Source: Serratia symbiotica
Lineage (GTDB): Bacteria > Pseudomonadota > Gammaproteobacteria > Enterobacterales > Enterobacteriaceae
NCBI RefSeq assembly: GCF_000821185.2
Contig: NZ_CP050855.1
Location: forward strand, 248,001 to 312,000
Length of the DNA: 64,000 nt
Direction of reading: 5' to 3'
Numbering within the stretch: position 1 is the stretch's first letter; each line of letters opens with the position of its first letter. This document shows, piece by piece, positions 22,348 through 31,577 of the stretch. A program made the position numbers and the translations under genes. Under the pieces are notes generated by a model that did not search any database, was not told the DNA's origin, and saw nothing but the letters and a program-made list of their open reading frames with translations.

Positions 22348-22750
22348 CACGGGTCGTCATGCCTTTGGCGTACAGGGACAAAATCTGGCTGTCCATCTGC
22401 GTGATACGCGTCTGATTTTTCTTTATCAGTTGCGGTTCGAAGGTGTTTTCACGGTCACGTGGCGTATTCAGTTCGATTTCACCATCGTCACACAGCAGGG
22501 TTTTGGATGAATAGCCGTTGCGGGTATTTGAGTCCAATTTTGGGGCATTTTTCTCGTGCCCGAGGTGCTCTGTCAGTTCAGCATTCAGTGCTGTTTCGAC
22601 GGTTAACTTCGTCAGCATACGGGAAAACGCATTGAGATCTGCTTCGGTTTTATGGCCTTTAGCCAGTTCAGCCGCAAGGGCCGTGAGTTTTTTTTCGTCC
22701 ATAATTTACCTGTCTCCGTGACTGGAGTGAACATATCAAAAACAGGTTAG
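22343..22750 (-). pseudogene. IS256-family transposase, N-terminal fragment
   Basis: An ATG at 22702 on the minus strand opens 119 residues (MDEKKLTALAAELAKGHK...) that match the N-terminus of IS256/Mutator-type transposases up to ...ILSLYAKGMTTR. The IS3 element ending at 22347 then cuts it, so the DDE core is absent. The IS end and promoter probably lie in 22703-22750. Confidence 0.8.
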
Positions 22751-22753
22751 TTT

Positions 22754-22826
22754 ATGGACGAAAAACAGTTGCAGGCTCTGGCTAACGAATTGGCAAAAAA
22801 TCTCACCCCCCCCTGAGGAACTCAAC
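22754..22826 (+). pseudogene. IS256-family transposase start, 24-codon stub
   Basis: ATG GAC GAA AAA CAG (MDEKQLQALANELAKNL) is nearly identical to the start of the IS256 remnant at 34484. It runs head to head with the copy at 22343-22702. It ends where an IS3-family element inserts at 22827, and a run of eight or nine C's (22805-22814) disturbs the frame. Confidence 0.7.
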
Positions 22827-24112
22827 TGAACCGCCCCGGTTTTCCGGGAGAGTGTTAAGTCTGTGAACTCAGGCTGCCAGAGCCTTATTCCCGGTGGTAG
22901 CGTAATATGACTTTTCCGCTTCTGCCGGCGGGATATGACCCAGCCGTTCCAGTAACCGTCTGTTGTTATAACCGTCCACCCACGTCAGCGTGGCCAGCTC
23001 CACTTCGGCGAGGTTTTTCCAGCTCTGTCGGTGTATCACCTCCGCTTTGTAAAGCCCGTTGATGCTCTCCGCCATCGCATTATCGTATGAGTCGCCCGTG
23101 CTGCCGGTCGAGGGCAGCAGTTTTGCATCCTTTAGCCGCTGTGTGTACGCCAGCGACACATATTGCGAGCCTTTATCGCTGTGATGGATTGTGCCGCTGG
23201 GGCGTCTGGCCCACAACGCCTGCTCCAACGCATCCAGCACGAACGCCGTTTCCATCGTGGACGATACCCGCCCGCCCACGATACAACCGGCGAATACATC
23301 AATGACGAACGCCACGTACGCGAACCCCCGCCAGGTGCTCACATACGTGAAGTCTGACACCCACAACGGGTCTGGCTGCTCTGCCACGAACTGACGGTTC
23401 ATCCGATCGCCCGCAGCGGCCTCTTTCCGGCTGACGGTGGTTCGCACTTTTTTACCCCGCAGTACGCCCGTAAGCCCCGCCGCTTTCATCAGACGTGCCA
23501 CCGTGCATCTGGCCACTCTCGCTTGCAACTGGCATCAAACCTTGCGCACACCATACACACAGTGGTTTTCATCATACACGCGCTGTACCTCCACCTTCAG
23601 CAGGTCATCATGCCGCGCTCCGGATAGCGTTTATGTTGCTGATGCCGGTAATACGTCGACGGGGCGATATCCAGCTCGTGGCATACCGATCCGACCCCGT
23701 GTTTGCTGCGCAAGGCATCCACCAGGGGCATAATTTTTTCCAGAGGCGGTCGAACTCCGCCTTCGCAAAATACGCGGAAGCCTGGCGCAGGATATCATTA
23801 CTGCGACGCAGTTCGCGGACTTCGCGCTCCAGCTCCTTCAGACGCTGGCGTTCAGTGGTACTCAGTCCGCCATCACCGCCACCGGTATCCCGTTCATGCT
23901 GGCGAAAGCCAGGTACGAAGAGTCTCCGGCGTGCAGCCTATCTTGGGGGCGATGGAGCTGAGAGCGGCCCATTGCGAACCATATTCGTCCTGGCTTTCCA
24001 GAACCAAACGAACGGCCCGCTGACGGACTTCGGGGGAAAAGCGGGTATTTTTAGTCATCCTGTTTACCTCTCTCTCAGAAAGTTTAGTCTCCAGGATTAC
24101 CGGTGCGGTTCA
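22827..24112 (-). mobile_element. IS3-family element (IS51/IS407-like), frameshifted
   Basis: The ends TGAACCGCCCCGG (22827) and its inverted partner ending CCGGTGCGGTTCA (24112) delimit 1286 bp. OrfA starts at 24058 on the minus strand ([20 protein letters not shown]) but shifts frame near LRTWL (about 23905). OrfB is open only at 22869-23528 (219 aa), with the DDE motifs DFTYVSTW, IDVFAGCIVGG, HSDKGSQYVS and SYDNAMAESINGLYKAE. The N-terminal part of OrfB is split off. Transposase is therefore unlikely to be functional, although the catalytic part is long. Confidence 0.85.
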
Positions 24113-24292
24113 GTATTCTTTGTCACCGGGTTTGGCGTTCTTGACATCCTATGCTCTATGTTGACGATGAAACAGTATAACTGGTTATAAAATAAAGCTA
24201 AAAAATCAGGTTTGTTGAATTGGGCAGAGTGGTGTTGACTTGATGTTCACTGCCGTACAGGCAGCTTAGAAATTTATAAATTAAGGATCTTC

Positions 24293-24751
24293 ATGAGCAC
24301 AGACTTAGAACACATTCGCCAATTTATCTGCAAACAGCATCTGCTAACGATCTGTGCCAGCAGTGGTGCAAAGATGTGTGGAACGGGTAGCGATATGATG
24401 GATATGTGGTGTGCCAACTGTTTTTACGTGTTTGATGCCGAACTTATGGCGCTGTGGTTGATGACAGAGACCCATACCCGCCACGGCGCGTTGATGTTGG
24501 AAAATAGCCGCGTGGTAGGCACCATTGCGCCAAAGCCAAAGGCCATAGCGTTGATCTGCGGGGTTCAGTACCGCGCTGAGGCGGTGCTGCTCAGTGGCGA
24601 TGAAGAAACGCTGGCTCGCACCCGTTATGGTAAGCGTTTCCCGATCGCCAGAACGATGCCAGCACCGATGTGGCGCTTGGATTTGCAAGAAGTGAAAATG
24701 ACCGACAACTCCCTCGGCTTCGGCACAAAGCTGCATTGGGTGTGTGCTTAG
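24293..24751 (+). CDS. yhbP: YhbP-like (UPF0306) flavin-fold protein
   Basis: This 152-residue protein matches E. coli YhbP along most of its length ([64 protein letters not shown]). It belongs to the pyridoxamine 5'-phosphate oxidase-like split-barrel group and has no proven reaction. It carries a short insertion (about residues 22-38, [16 protein letters not shown]) before the first conserved block. It stands alone between IS debris and the dead nrdG gene and is apparently intact. Confidence 0.85.
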   Translation: MSTDLEHIRQFICKQHLLTICASSGAKMCGTGSDMMDMWCANCFYVFDAELMALWLMTETHTRHGALMLENSRVVGTIAPKPKAIALICGVQYRAEAVLLSGDEETLARTRYGKRFPIARTMPAPMWRLDLQEVKMTDNSLGFGTKLHWVCA

Positions 24752-24938
24752 GCGTGTGGCCTCTATTTCCGGGGGGGTAATTAACAAGAGAGTGGCTATG
24801 TGATTGGCAGATAAAATGCGTATGGGGGGATCAGCATTTCGCCTTATTCCTCGCTCTATGTCCGTTTTGCGGGCGCAATAGCACGAGTAAACGCTCACTG
24901 GAAGGTGAGGATGAAGCCGCAGGCGCTGTGTGAAGCGC

Positions 24939-25380
24939 TTAATGCAACTTATGCGCCACTTGATTGCTGCTGCCACGCCAGGCAATGCCGGGTCTTTTAA
25001 ATCCTGTACAAACTTGCCGCCAATCAGCACGTTAATTTGATTCACCCCCTGCTTTTACTGTGCATCCAGTTCCGCCAACTGGTAGCCAGGCCAGAGTACT
25101 CGCTGCGCACCCGCTTCACCAATTGCAAAATGGTGGGTACATTGGCTGGATGCAGCGGATCGCCGCCAGACAGCGACAATCCTTGGCGTGGAATGCGCAC
25201 ATCGTTCAAATCGCCGATCAACTGATCCTCCAGCGCTTGGGTAAATGGCAGGCCGGAGGAGTCGCCAAGTGTTTTTGTTGTAGCAGCCGGGTCACGGGCG
25301 CTCACAGCCAGCAACGAACAGCGTGCTGCGGGTGCTGGGGCCGTTGACCACATCAATGGGGTTGTATTGGTGGTAATTCA
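24939..25380 (-). pseudogene. nrdG: Anaerobic ribonucleotide reductase activase NrdG, decayed
   Basis: From ATG 25380 the minus strand encodes MNYHQYNPIDVVNGPSTR..., then GCERP followed by TGA (25292-25294) followed by PGC. The TGA sits exactly at the second cysteine of the radical-SAM CxxxCxxC motif. Further frameshifts follow, so later blocks (LPFTQALEDQLIGDLNDVR, GLSLSGGDPLHPANVP, INVLIGGKFVQDLKDPAL, QVAHKLH) are in three different frames. All parts of the roughly 154-residue protein are present in order but not in one frame. The gene cannot make the [4Fe-4S] activase. Confidence 0.9.
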
Positions 25381-25560
25381 TGTGAGGTTTACCTATTGGG
25401 TTATTTTAACCTTGGCAGTGGCTCACAAAATGCAATGTATTTTGCACGCTTTCAAGAGAGCAGCCCACAGGGTGATCAAAGCGCATAAATCCCCACATCC
25501 CCTCTTACCATCGGTTTTTTCCGTGCTGGGCGGAACAATAACACCCGACGAACAGGGTTA

Positions 25561-25690
25561 GAGTCTATCCCAGTAGGTTATTTTGTTTGCCATTTTTGCC
25601 TTGGGCAGTGCTCACCCTCCTCACAGACTCCCTTGCGTGCTGTCCTTGTCCAAACTGGCTGCAACAATATGTGCCTACTGGGATAGGCTC
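25561..25690. repeat. 130-bp MITE-like repeat, copy 2
   Basis: The ends GAGTCTATCCCAGTAGG and CCTACTGGGATAGGCTC are almost perfect inverted complements. The interior matches the copy at 8187 (TTTGCCAT, TGGGCAGTGCT, CTTGTCCAAACTGGCTGCAAC). It separates the nrdG and nrdD remnants. The 25381-25560 stretch before it shows no gene. Confidence 0.8.
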
Positions 25691-25696
25691 TTATAT

Positions 25697-26160
25697 TGCA
25701 CTTCAATGGGCTTAACTGCCCTGACCTGCCCACTACCGAGGTGTTTAACCTCTTCCTGTTTACTGGAGTTGAATGGCCTGGCACCCGGACTGCCGAGATA
25801 ATCCCATACCCAGCGGATAACCGAGACCTTGGAAGGGCCATGGTTGCCGCAATTCGGGCAGGTAAGACCCTTGCTGATGCAGGCAAACTTGCCAGTGAAA
25901 GCGCACGGGTAGCACTCGTCGATCGGTGTGTTGATGCCGCAGTAAGGTCGCTGTTGTTCCATATGTCTTCCAACGCCTTTAAATTGTGCTGTAGGTGGGG
26001 TACTCGCCGCCACAGATGAAGCCACCATTGGCTAATGGCGGAGAGCTGCTGAGAAAGCTACTGCAGCCCATCGGTGTTTTGAACGAGCCGATGACTTTCA
26101 CCACTTGTTCGTCATTGAGGATGTCCGGGTACATACGTTTGCTGACGCACTCGATACGAT
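25697..26160 (-). pseudogene. nrdD: Anaerobic ribonucleotide reductase NrdD, two C-terminal pieces
   Basis: On the minus strand, immediately upstream of the treC stop, come about 36 residues of NrdD (CVSKRMYPDILNDEQVV, GSFKTPMGC). They jump straight to PPLANGGFICGGEYP and, in another frame, to the C-terminal zinc-finger and tail (TPIDECYPCAFTGKF, GLTCPNCGNHG, DYLGSPGARPFNSSKQEEVK). About 400 N-terminal and about 200 internal residues are deleted, and the glycyl-radical region is damaged. Together with the dead nrdG, class III ribonucleotide reduction is lost. Confidence 0.88.
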
Positions 26161-27825
26161 CTAATCCTCCAACAGCCACCATATTGCTTCGAATGGCCGC
26201 AGGGTCATCGCCTGTGGCCGTTGCGCGGCATCGGCATAGTTGCTTATCAGTGGGTGCCATCGAGCGGATAGCTCCACGCCTTCAGCTCCCCAAGCCAGCG
26301 GTTCGTGGCTCAGGTTAGCGACCACCAGCAGGCACTGGCTGTTCCAACTGCGTTGATAACACCACAGCGACGGGGGCGACGGTGCCAGATCCTGATAGTC
26401 GCCGTGAGTCAGCAGCGGGCACTGCTTACGCAGGGCGATCAGTTGGCGATAGGTGTAAAACACCGAGTTCTGATCGGCCAGTGCCGCCTCGGTGTTGATC
26501 TGTGGATAGTTTTTCGCGCAGTTAATCCAAGGCGTACCCTGGGTGAAGCCAGCGTTGGGTGCAGCGTTCCATTGCATTGGCGTGCGGCTGTTGTCGCGTG
26601 ATTTGTTCGCCAGGATCGCCAGCAGTTCGGCCTCGCTTTTGCCCTGGGCGCTTAACTCGGCGTACATGTTCAAGCTTTCTACATCACGGTACTGCCCGAT
26701 GGTGCTGAAGCCTGGATTGGTCATGCCGATCTCTTCGCCCTGATAGATATAAGGTGTGCCTTGCATGCCGTGCAGCACCATCGCCAGCATCTTGGCGGCC
26801 ACTGCCCGCAGCTTGCCCTCGTCGCCAAAGCGTGAAACGATGCGCGGCTGGTCGTGGTTACACCAGAACAGCGCGTTCCAGGCACGGTGATGCATCCCTT
26901 GCTGCCAGTGGCGGAAAATTTTTTTCAGCGCCACGTAGTCCGGTGCTGCCAGTGTCCATTTTTCTCCGCCGGCGTAGTCCACCTTCAGATGATGGAAATT
27001 GAAGGTCATCGACAGCTCTTCGCCGCTCAGCGCCGCGTATTGTTGGCAATGCGCCAAGGTGGTGGAAGACATCTCGCCCACGGTCATCAGGCTGCGTGGT
27101 TGGAACACATCGTGGCTCATCTCTCGTAGTAAGGCGTGAATGCGCGGGCCGTCAGTATAGTAGCGACGGCCATCGCCCTGATTGTCGGAAGGGAAGTCCT
27201 GCTGTTTGGACACTAGGTTGATCACGTCGAGGCGCAGGCCATCAACGCCCTTATCCGCCCAAAACTGGCAGATCTTCTTCAACTCTTCGCGCACCGGTGG
27301 GTGTTCCCAATTGAGGTCTGCCTGTGCGGTGGCAAACAGATGCAGGTAGTATTGGCCGCTGTCGGTGTGCCACTGCCAGGCGTTGCCGCCGAATTTGGAG
27401 CGCCAGTTGTTCGGCGGTGCGTCACCTGTGCCATCGCGCCAGATGTAGAATTGGCGGAATGGGCTATGGCGATCCTGTGCAGCCTTGAACCAGGGGTGCT
27501 CGGTTGATGTGTGGTTGAACACCATGTCCATCACGATACGGATGTTACGCTGATGGGCAGCGGTGATCAGGTGGTCGAAATCCTCCATGGTGCCGTATGT
27601 GGGATCAATGGCGCAGTAGTCTGCCACGTCATACCCGTTGTCCACCTGCGGTGAAACATAGATCGGCGTCAGCCAGATAGCGTCAACGCCCAGATCCTGT
27701 AGATAGTCCAATCGTTGGGCAACACCCGCCAGATCGCCGTAACCGTTGCCGGTGCTGTCCTGAAAACTCTTCGGATAGATTTGGTAGATGACGCCATTTT
27801 GCCACCAGAGGGGGGGATTGCTCAT
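26161..27825 (-). CDS. treC: Trehalose-6-phosphate hydrolase
   Basis: This 554-residue GH13 enzyme splits trehalose 6-phosphate into glucose and glucose 6-phosphate in the cytoplasm. The start is MSNPPLWWQNGVIYQIYPKSFQD. The four GH13 regions are visible: DMVFNHTS, GLRLDVINLV (nucleophile Asp), GEMSS (acid/base Glu) and FWCNHDQPR. It is full length compared with E. coli TreC. The stop codon lies directly at the deletion junction with the nrdD remnant, so the gene survived by a few bases. It is the second gene of the treBC operon. Confidence 0.96.
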   Translation of the reverse strand: MSNPPLWWQNGVIYQIYPKSFQDSTGNGYGDLAGVAQRLDYLQDLGVDAIWLTPIYVSPQVDNGYDVADYCAIDPTYGTMEDFDHLITAAHQRNIRIVMDMVFNHTSTEHPWFKAAQDRHSPFRQFYIWRDGTGDAPPNNWRSKFGGNAWQWHTDSGQYYLHLFATAQADLNWEHPPVREELKKICQFWADKGVDGLRLDVINLVSKQQDFPSDNQGDGRRYYTDGPRIHALLREMSHDVFQPRSLMTVGEMSSTTLAHCQQYAALSGEELSMTFNFHHLKVDYAGGEKWTLAAPDYVALKKIFRHWQQGMHHRAWNALFWCNHDQPRIVSRFGDEGKLRAVAAKMLAMVLHGMQGTPYIYQGEEIGMTNPGFSTIGQYRDVESLNMYAELSAQGKSEAELLAILANKSRDNSRTPMQWNAAPNAGFTQGTPWINCAKNYPQINTEAALADQNSVFYTYRQLIALRKQCPLLTHGDYQDLAPSPPSLWCYQRSWNSQCLLVVANLSHEPLAWGAEGVELSARWHPLISNYADAAQRPQAMTLRPFEAIWWLLED

Positions 27826-27896
27826 AAGCAGGGTTACCCTTGAATTGTGTCAACCGGGTCTGAGCATGTCAGATCCCTACATTCATATCGAGCCAG

Positions 27897-29312
27897 TTAA
27901 ACGGGCAGTTCGCTGCGTGCAGCTTTGTATTTGTAGACCATGATAGTCAGTAGCAGCGGGATCACCGCCGACACCAGGATCGCCAGCGAGTAGATCAGCC
28001 AGAACTGCGGCTTGATCGACAGGATACCTGGCAGGCCACCAACACCGATGCCGTTGGCGGTCACGCCGTCCAGGCTGCAGATCAGGGCGGCGCAGGCGGA
28101 GCCGATCATCGCGCACAACATCGGAAAACGGTACTTCAGGTTAATGCCGTACATCGCAGGCTCGGTCACGCCGAGATAGGCGGAGATTGCTGCTGGCACT
28201 GAAATCTCACGTTCGTTGGCTTTGCGGCTGACGATGCTGATACCCAGCACCGCCGAAGCCTGCGCGATATTGGACAGCGCAATCAGTGGCCACAATGGGG
28301 TGGCACCCATGCTTTGGATCATCTGCATGTCGATGGCCAGTGTGGTCTGATGCACACCGGTGATCACCAGCGGGGCATACAGGAAACCGAACAGCGTGGC
28401 ACCGACTAACGCGAAGTGGCCGGTCATCACTGTTTTCACTGCCCAGGCCACATCATCGCCGATCATACGGCCAAACGGCCCGATCAGCGTATGCGCCAGA
28501 AACACCGCCAGCAACAGGGAAGCCACCGGCACCACCACCAGATACAGGCAATCCGGGACAATCTTTTTCAACCCTGCTTCTATCCAGGCCAGCGCTATAC
28601 CGACCAGTATCGATGGGATCACTTGGGACTGATAGCCGACTTTCTCAATGGTGAACCAGTAAAAGTTCCACACTTCCGGCACCTGTTGGCCGAGCAGGTA
28701 GGAATTCATTAGTTGCGGCGACACTAAGGTGATACCCAGCACAATGCCGAGCACCGGTGTGCCGCCCATTTTTTTCACCGTTGACCAGCAGATGGCAACG
28801 GGCAGGAACATGAAGATCGCTTCACCGAGCAGCCAGAGGAAGTCGTAGATGGTTTTCCACGCCGAATGCATCTGCGCCAGCGTTTGTCCACCAGTCAGCG
28901 GAATGTCGCCGATCACGTTGCGAAAGCCGAGGATCAAACCGCCGCTGATCAGCGCCGGCAATAGTGGGAAGAAGATTTCGGCGAAGTGGGAAATGGCGCG
29001 CTCGTTCCAAGTCATGTTCTTACGCGCCGCGATCTTGGCTTGTTCCTTGTTGGTCTCGTTGATGCCGGTGGTGGCGATCAATACCTGAAAGTAATCACCG
29101 ACTTGCGGACCAATCACCACCTGAAATTGTCCAGCGTTGGTGAAGCAGCCCTTAACCATCGGCAACTCTTCGATTTCTTTCGGTTTGGCCTTGTTGGGAT
29201 CGTTCAAGACGAAACGCAACCTGGTAATACAATGGCTTACGGTGACGATATTCCCGTATCCACCTACCAAAACAATCAGACGATCAATGTCCTGCTGTCT
29301 GATATTGCTCAT
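27897..29312 (-). CDS. treB: Trehalose-specific PTS enzyme IIBC
   Basis: This is the PTS permease that imports trehalose with phosphorylation to trehalose 6-phosphate. I choose ATG 29312 (MSNIRQQDIDRLIVLVGG) as start, giving 471 residues; an upstream in-frame ATG at 29354 would add 14 atypical residues. The IIB domain (1-85) carries the phosphorylated cysteine C28 in VSHCITRL. The IIC domain (about 105-470) has about ten membrane segments and the GITE-like stretch AYLGVTEPAMYGINLKYRFP. No IIA domain is present, so it depends on the glucose IIA protein, as in E. coli. It is intact. Confidence 0.96.
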   Translation of the reverse strand: MSNIRQQDIDRLIVLVGGYGNIVTVSHCITRLRFVLNDPNKAKPKEIEELPMVKGCFTNAGQFQVVIGPQVGDYFQVLIATTGINETNKEQAKIAARKNMTWNERAISHFAEIFFPLLPALISGGLILGFRNVIGDIPLTGGQTLAQMHSAWKTIYDFLWLLGEAIFMFLPVAICWSTVKKMGGTPVLGIVLGITLVSPQLMNSYLLGQQVPEVWNFYWFTIEKVGYQSQVIPSILVGIALAWIEAGLKKIVPDCLYLVVVPVASLLLAVFLAHTLIGPFGRMIGDDVAWAVKTVMTGHFALVGATLFGFLYAPLVITGVHQTTLAIDMQMIQSMGATPLWPLIALSNIAQASAVLGISIVSRKANEREISVPAAISAYLGVTEPAMYGINLKYRFPMLCAMIGSACAALICSLDGVTANGIGVGGLPGILSIKPQFWLIYSLAILVSAVIPLLLTIMVYKYKAARSELPV

Positions 29313-29383
29313 TATTAGATACCTATAGATGTGTTGGCTGAGTATTTCATCCAAGCTTAGTCATGCAGCTTTTTAAGGGAGTA

Positions 29384-29393
29384 GGAACGTTCC
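29384..29393. promoter_or_regulatory. TreR operator in the treB promoter
   Basis: The perfect palindrome GGAACGTTCC lies 72 bp upstream of treB and matches the operator recalled for enterobacterial TreR. The gene for TreR itself is a pseudogene 60 bp away, so the operator probably has no ligand and treBC may be derepressed. Confidence 0.6.
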
Positions 29394-29398
29394 CAATT

Positions 29399-29414
29399 TG
29401 GGGTTAGGATCACA
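29399..29414. promoter_or_regulatory. Possible CRP site upstream of treB
   Basis: TGGGGTTAGGATCACA resembles the CRP consensus TGTGA-N6-TCACA, with a perfect right half and 3 of 5 in the left half. It is adjacent to the TreR operator, in keeping with catabolite control of treB in E. coli. The match is weak. Confidence 0.35.
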
Positions 29415-29449
29415 AAATGACAAAGTATGTATGTTTTTTATACTTTTAA

Positions 29450-30052
29450 TCAGGAAAGTTTGCTGGGTACTAGAATACGGCGAAGCCCTTGTTCACCGCA
29501 GAGTTGAGCCAGCAGTTGTTGCACCGCTTGCAGGCCGGCGGCGCTGCCATAGCCGAACCCCACCGATAGGGTGCCAGGGAACAGAAAGCTGAGCTGTGGG
29601 GTATTGCCGATGGCGATACTATCAGAGGCGCAGATCAACGCACTGCTGTAAGCGTTGGTTATCTCGGCGGCACGCTGAAAACCGCTTTGGCAATTCACCC
29701 AATGCCGCGTGGAGCGTCAGTTGCAGATGTTCGCAGGTTTTGAGATAGGCATGGTAGCGGCGCTGGCCGGTGGTGGCATCGCTGAGTTGTACACCAAGGT
29801 AACTGATATGCCGAGGCCCTTGCTGATGTAGGTGAGCCATCAGCAGCTTGACTGCGCCGGCATCGTCGTAACAGACGGAGGAAGAACCCTCGTATTCGCG
29901 TGCTATCACCACCATTTTTTCCTGCCACGGATCAAGCATGGGGGCCATCAGGCCGGTGAAGCCGAACAGGATCACCCCATCGACATTACGCTGCTGCAAC
30001 ATGTACAGGTGTTCCTGCCCCAAGAGGGGGTCGAGCTGGCTTTCCATCACGA
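29450..30052 (-). pseudogene. treR: Trehalose repressor TreR, N-terminally deleted and frameshifted
   Basis: The minus strand encodes MMESQLDPLLGQEHLYMLQQ..., equal to TreR from about residue 97. The effector domain follows (VILFGFTG, SVCYDDAGAVKLLM, ISYLGVQLSDATTGQRR), then a frameshift near 29690, then the C-terminal part ending RRILVPSKLS. The entire LacI-type helix-turn-helix is missing. The 5' end is fused at about 30053 to the tail of mgtA on the other strand. No functional repressor can be made. Confidence 0.92.
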
Positions 30053-30430
30053 TCGGACGGATCCTTTTTTCGGGCCGATCAGCTCAATGTTTGACGTGTT
30101 GACCTTCAGTTTGATGTAGTGGGTGTTCAAGGCCAATACGCCAGAAATGCAGACGCTGTTTCAGTTCGGCGGGTTTGTGGAAGGGCTGCTATCGCAGACG
30201 CTGATCGTGCATATGATCCGCACGCGCAAAATTCCGTTTATCCAAAGCCGTGCCTCTTGGTCACTGTGCATCATGACGCTAGCGGTGATCGTTACTGGCA
30301 TCGGCCGCTCGCCAGTTGGCTTTAACTGCAAGCGTTGCCGCTCAGTTACTTCCCGTGGTTGGTGCTGATCCTAGCGGGCTATATGATGCTGCCCCAGTGC
30401 GTGAAAGGCTGATTTGTGCGGTGCTACGGT
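30053..30430 (+). pseudogene. mgtA: Mg2+-transporting P-type ATPase MgtA, C-terminal scrap
   Basis: The plus strand reads FFGPISSMFDVLTFSLM, a TAG stop at 30117-30119 where the family has Trp or Phe, then WVFKANTPEMQTLFQ, GLLSQTLIVHMIRTRKIPFI and, in a shifted frame, LPLSYFPWLVLILAGYM. This is the last roughly 110 residues of MgtA, the normal neighbour of treR; about 790 residues are deleted. The 30431-30520 stretch holds no recognisable gene. Confidence 0.9.
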
Positions 30431-30520
30431 TGGCAGTGATCGTCGTGCCGGAGAGCAGCAATGGTGATCCCATTCGCCTTTCACTGCGGCGCTGGGACAC
30501 CTGAATGGTTATCTGCGACA

Positions 30521-30552
30521 AATAAAAACGGTCAGCCTGAAACGGGCCGTTA
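30521..30552 (-). terminator. Possible terminator downstream of ridA
   Basis: On the minus strand AACGGCCCGTTTCAGGCTGACCGTTTTTATT has a short AACGG/CCGTT stem (30547-30551 with 30527-30531), imperfect inner pairing and a T-run. It lies about 17 bp past the ridA stop. The stem is weak. Confidence 0.4.
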
Positions 30553-30568
30553 GTTGCACTATCGTGGA

Positions 30569-30955
30569 TTAACCACGCACAGCGATGGCTTCGATCTCGA
30601 TTTTCACGTCTTTCGGCAAGCGGGCGACCTCCACGCAGGAGCGAGCCGGGAACGGTGCGCGGTGCTCGCTGAAGAAAGCCTCATAAGCAGCGTTGACGGT
30701 AGCGAAATCGTTCAGGTCTTTGACGAATACCGTAGTTTTCACGATATCTGCAACGCTCAGTCCGGCGGCGGCGATGATTGCCTTCACGTTTTCCAGTGAT
30801 TGGCGCGCCTGAGCGGCGACGTCATCGGCGACGGTGCCAGTTTTTGGATCGACTGGGATCTGGCCGGAAGTGATGATCATGCTGCCTAGATCAACGCCCT
30901 GCACGTAAGGCCCAATGGCTGCTGGGGCGTGTTCAGTGCTGATATTACGTGACAT
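30569..30955 (-). CDS. ridA: RidA enamine/imine deaminase
   Basis: This 128-residue YjgF/YER057c/UK114 protein hydrolyses 2-aminoacrylate and related imines released by PLP enzymes, protecting the cytoplasm. Conserved features are IGPYVQGVD, TSGQIPVDP, NVKAIIAAAG and the active-site loop PARSCVEVARLP with the catalytic Arg. It lies downstream of pyrI as in E. coli and is full length. Confidence 0.96.
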   Translation of the reverse strand: MSRNISTEHAPAAIGPYVQGVDLGSMIITSGQIPVDPKTGTVADDVAAQARQSLENVKAIIAAAGLSVADIVKTTVFVKDLNDFATVNAAYEAFFSEHRAPFPARSCVEVARLPKDVKIEIEAIAVRG

Positions 30956-31099
30956 TTCTTCTCCTGATATACCCTGTGTCTTGCAAACTGCAACGTTGTG
31001 AGCTGCGCGTTGACCCTAAGTAGCAAATCAATGATAGGTGCTTAACAGCGTTCTATTATAAGGCGTGGCGAACAGATTAACAGCGTTGCCGGGCTTATT

Positions 31100-31564
31100 T
31101 CAGTCTGCCTGTAGCACCACCTGATGTTCGAACTCTTTCTCGCAATAGCGGCATTTCAGGTGCGCATCGCCATCGTGGGATTTGACACTGAAGCTCGACG
31201 CCACCGGCTCGCTGCGGCTGATACAGTTGCTGTTGGGGCAAGTTAGCACGCCATCAATATGGTTCGGCAGGCTGAGGGTCAGCTTGCGCACAACTGCGTA
31301 GTTGTCAATGCGGTTTACCGTCGCCTTAGGTGCATACATAGCGAGCTGGTTGGCTTGCTGTTCGGTCAGAAGAGTGTTCTCGATCTTGATCAGATCCTTG
31401 CGACCCAGCGCGTTGGAAGGCAAGTTCAAGCCAATGGTAATACGCTGATCGGTGGCGGTCAGTTTGAACAGGGTTAGCAGCTTAAAGCCGATCTGTGCGG
31501 GAATGTGGTCAATCACCGTACCGCATTTGATCGCTTCGACCTGCATTTTGTTATCGTGGGTCAT
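31100..31564 (-). CDS. pyrI: Aspartate carbamoyltransferase regulatory chain
   Basis: This 154-residue regulatory subunit binds CTP and ATP in its N-terminal domain and holds structural zinc with four cysteines (CPNSNC and CRYCEKEF) that contact the catalytic chain. It follows pyrB after 13 bp in the same transcript and is intact. Confidence 0.97.
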   Translation of the reverse strand: MTHDNKMQVEAIKCGTVIDHIPAQIGFKLLTLFKLTATDQRITIGLNLPSNALGRKDLIKIENTLLTEQQANQLAMYAPKATVNRIDNYAVVRKLTLSLPNHIDGVLTCPNSNCISRSEPVASSFSVKSHDGDAHLKCRYCEKEFEHQVVLQAD

Positions 31565-31577
31565 GGTGGCTCTCCTC

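Noticed and set aside
25285..25300. In-frame TGA at a cysteine codon in nrdG as possible selenocysteine
   Set aside because: Several other frameshifts destroy the same gene and no SECIS-like hairpin is evident; simple nonsense decay explains it.
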